Shown: positions 62,824 to 64,000 of the stretch, piece after piece
Layout of the letters: each line of letters opens with the position of its first letter
How positions within the stretch are numbered: position 1 is the first letter of the stretch
Assembly: GCA_963814975.1 (NCBI GenBank)
Contig: CAWFFB010000022.1
Span: forward strand, 440,575 to 504,574
Direction of reading: 5' to 3'
Length of the DNA stretch: 64,000 nucleotides
DNA from: CAVUXJ01 sp963814975
GTDB taxonomy: Bacteria > Acidobacteriota > Vicinamibacteria > Vicinamibacterales > CAVVIG01
Notes under the pieces: model-generated
What the model saw: the letters and a program-made list of their open reading frames with translations, nothing else
The model's database searches: none
Told to the model about the DNA's origin: nothing
Program-made: the position numbers and the translations under genes

Positions 62824-63999
62824 TGTTCCAGATTTGGGCCGAGTGGGCGCCCGGGCTGGCGCCGGTTATCACGCCGCGCGCTCGTAGTAATTCAGCAATC
62901 CACCGAGCCGCGGACGCCGACGAATCCGGCCCGCGCGTCGACAAAGCGCGCTCTCCTCGATGAGCCGATTCTCGAGTCCTTGATGATTCCGTTCGCGATG
63001 GTAGTGATCAACAAATTCCTTGAGGGCCCGTCGGAAATGGCCCTCACCGAGGGGCACCATCCGATCGAGGCACTCGTATTTGATCGACCGCACGAACCGT
63101 TCAGCGTGGGCGTTCGCATTGGGCGCCTGAAAGGGCGTCAGCGCGACGTGCACGCCGGCATCGTCCAACTCCCGACGTACCTCCCGGCTCCACTTCCGGT
63201 CACGATCGCAGATCAGCACGCGATGGTCGCTCAGCAGGCCATCGGTTGCGGTCAGCGTGCGACTGACTTGGCGCATGAAGAATTCGTTGGGATACGGCGT
63301 CGACCCGACAATCTGGACCCGCCGTGATGCGAGGTCGATGACGAACACCGTGTAGAACGTCACTAACCCCCGCCACGTCCAGACCTCCGTCGTGAAGAAA
63401 TCGGCCCCGGCGATCGCGCCCCAGTGCGCGCGAAGAAACGTCTGCCACGACGTCGGGCGCGCCGGCACGGGTGATACACCGTGTGCTTTCAGAATCCGGG
63501 CGATCGTTGAGCGGCCCACGCGATGCCCCACATTCTTGAGGGCGCCCTGGATCCGTGTGTAGCCCCAGGTAGGATTCTCTTCCGCCATCCGCACGACCAG
63601 GCGGCGAATCTCGGCGAGGACACTCTGGCGGCCGGCGCGCTTGTTCGGATAGGTCCACTTCCGCACAATAAGCTGCCGATGCCACCGCAGGATCGTGTCT
63701 GGTGTCACGATGGTGGCGATCTGAAGTAGGACCTGCCGGCCCAGCCGGTACCCACGGACCGCCAGGCGTCGCCGGTCTGCATCAGTAAACTGGATCCGCT
63801 GCTGACCCAGCTGGCGTCGAAGGACGCGGTTCTCCTCCATCAAATACGCGATCGCCTGTCGCTCCTGACGATCCAACCAGCCAGTTAGGACGGCGAGCAC
63901 CATGTGGAGAGCCGACGCGTCGATCACCGCGCGGAGTCTATAACACGAAGCGACAATTGGCTGTTTGGGCGACGTCGGCCGAGTTGTGGGACAGTACGA
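62818..63999 (-). mobile_element. Integrase-type IS, family B copy 2
   Basis: The left end TCGTAATGTTCCAGATTTGG and the reverse complement of the right end (CTCGTACTGTCCCAC) are degenerate versions of the copy-1 terminal repeats. The element fills the window to its last base. Confidence 0.7.
62869..63927 (-). CDS. Integrase-core transposase, family B copy 2
   Basis: 352 residues, intact. Same layout as 56167-57225: YLMEENRVLRRQLGQQRIQF, NPTWGYTRIQGALKNVGHRV, AGADFFTTEVWTWRG, VLICDRDRKWSREVRREL, NAHAERFVRSIKYECLDRMV and LGGLLNYYERAA. All three acidic residues are present. Differences are scattered, so the two copies diverged before arriving here. Confidence 0.9.
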   Translation of the reverse strand: MIDASALHMVLAVLTGWLDRQERQAIAYLMEENRVLRRQLGQQRIQFTDADRRRLAVRGYRLGRQVLLQIATIVTPDTILRWHRQLIVRKWTYPNKRAGRQSVLAEIRRLVVRMAEENPTWGYTRIQGALKNVGHRVGRSTIARILKAHGVSPVPARPTSWQTFLRAHWGAIAGADFFTTEVWTWRGLVTFYTVFVIDLASRRVQIVGSTPYPNEFFMRQVSRTLTATDGLLSDHRVLICDRDRKWSREVRRELDDAGVHVALTPFQAPNANAHAERFVRSIKYECLDRMVPLGEGHFRRALKEFVDHYHRERNHQGLENRLIEESALCRRAGRIRRRPRLGGLLNYYERAA

Positions 64000-64000
64000 G

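Overview
The window is bacterial and GC-rich, and reads like soil Acidobacteriota, probably the Vicinamibacteria group. This is inferred from protein families, not a marker gene: a protein kinase fused to a TolB-like propeller (9547-12456), three secreted proteins of one 'DGKPD.(S/N)G.W' family (13236-14051, 53297-54268, 54278-55537), a DUF6152 protein, a cytochrome c / 'TRFTY' protein pair, a MauG-like peroxidase and many integrase-type IS elements. No rRNA gene, intact tRNA gene or CRISPR array was seen.

Layout. 1-1182: partial PAS/GAF sensor. 2341-7547: three-gene chaperone operon (DUF2760, Hsp70-like, Hsp70-like with long C-terminal extension). 7988-9208: IS110-type transposase. 9547-12456: kinase-TolB protein. 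13236-16753: secreted protein, then VOC protein and O-methyltransferase beside a MarR regulator with shared operator-like sites. 17170-20460: sulfotransferase, glycosyltransferase and deacetylase-like protein. 20588-22860: hydro-lyase, Tat-exported substrate-binding protein with an internal stop, and a LivH-type permease cut by an IS. 24742-38446: the most striking part, a 13.7-kb single-strand operon of six overlapping genes (PhoD-like phosphatase, DUF6603 protein, four large proteins I cannot assign). 38543-50806: IS elements and gene fragments around a cytochrome c peroxidase, a small membrane protein, a damaged voltage-gated channel, an amidohydrolase and an ankyrin protein. 51098-55537: NqrB/RnfD-like membrane protein, DUF6152 protein and two secreted paralogues. 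56114-63999: two related IS copies flanking a response-regulator/thioredoxin-reductase fusion and a cytochrome c gene pair.

Many genes are interrupted by one-base frame changes although gene ends, Shine-Dalgarno sites and start/stop overlaps are preserved. Several lie in homopolymers (an extra T near 15905; GGGG versus GGG between two otherwise near-identical repeats at 23704-24085 and 44333-44713). This looks more like uncorrected read error than gene decay, so such genes are given as one feature spanning all frame segments. True loss is likelier for genes cut by IS ends (livH, ankyrin, TonB receptor, SMP-30 and VOC remnants) and for two in-frame stops (22101-22103 and 39390-39392).

How genes may work together. 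The chaperone operon looks like a dedicated client-specific Hsp70 system. MarR probably controls the methyltransferase and VOC protein. The sulfotransferase, glycosyltransferase and deacetylase-like genes suggest surface glycan modification. The 24742-38446 operon has strict translational coupling and a single enzyme-like member, which suggests one assembly whose function is not known to me.
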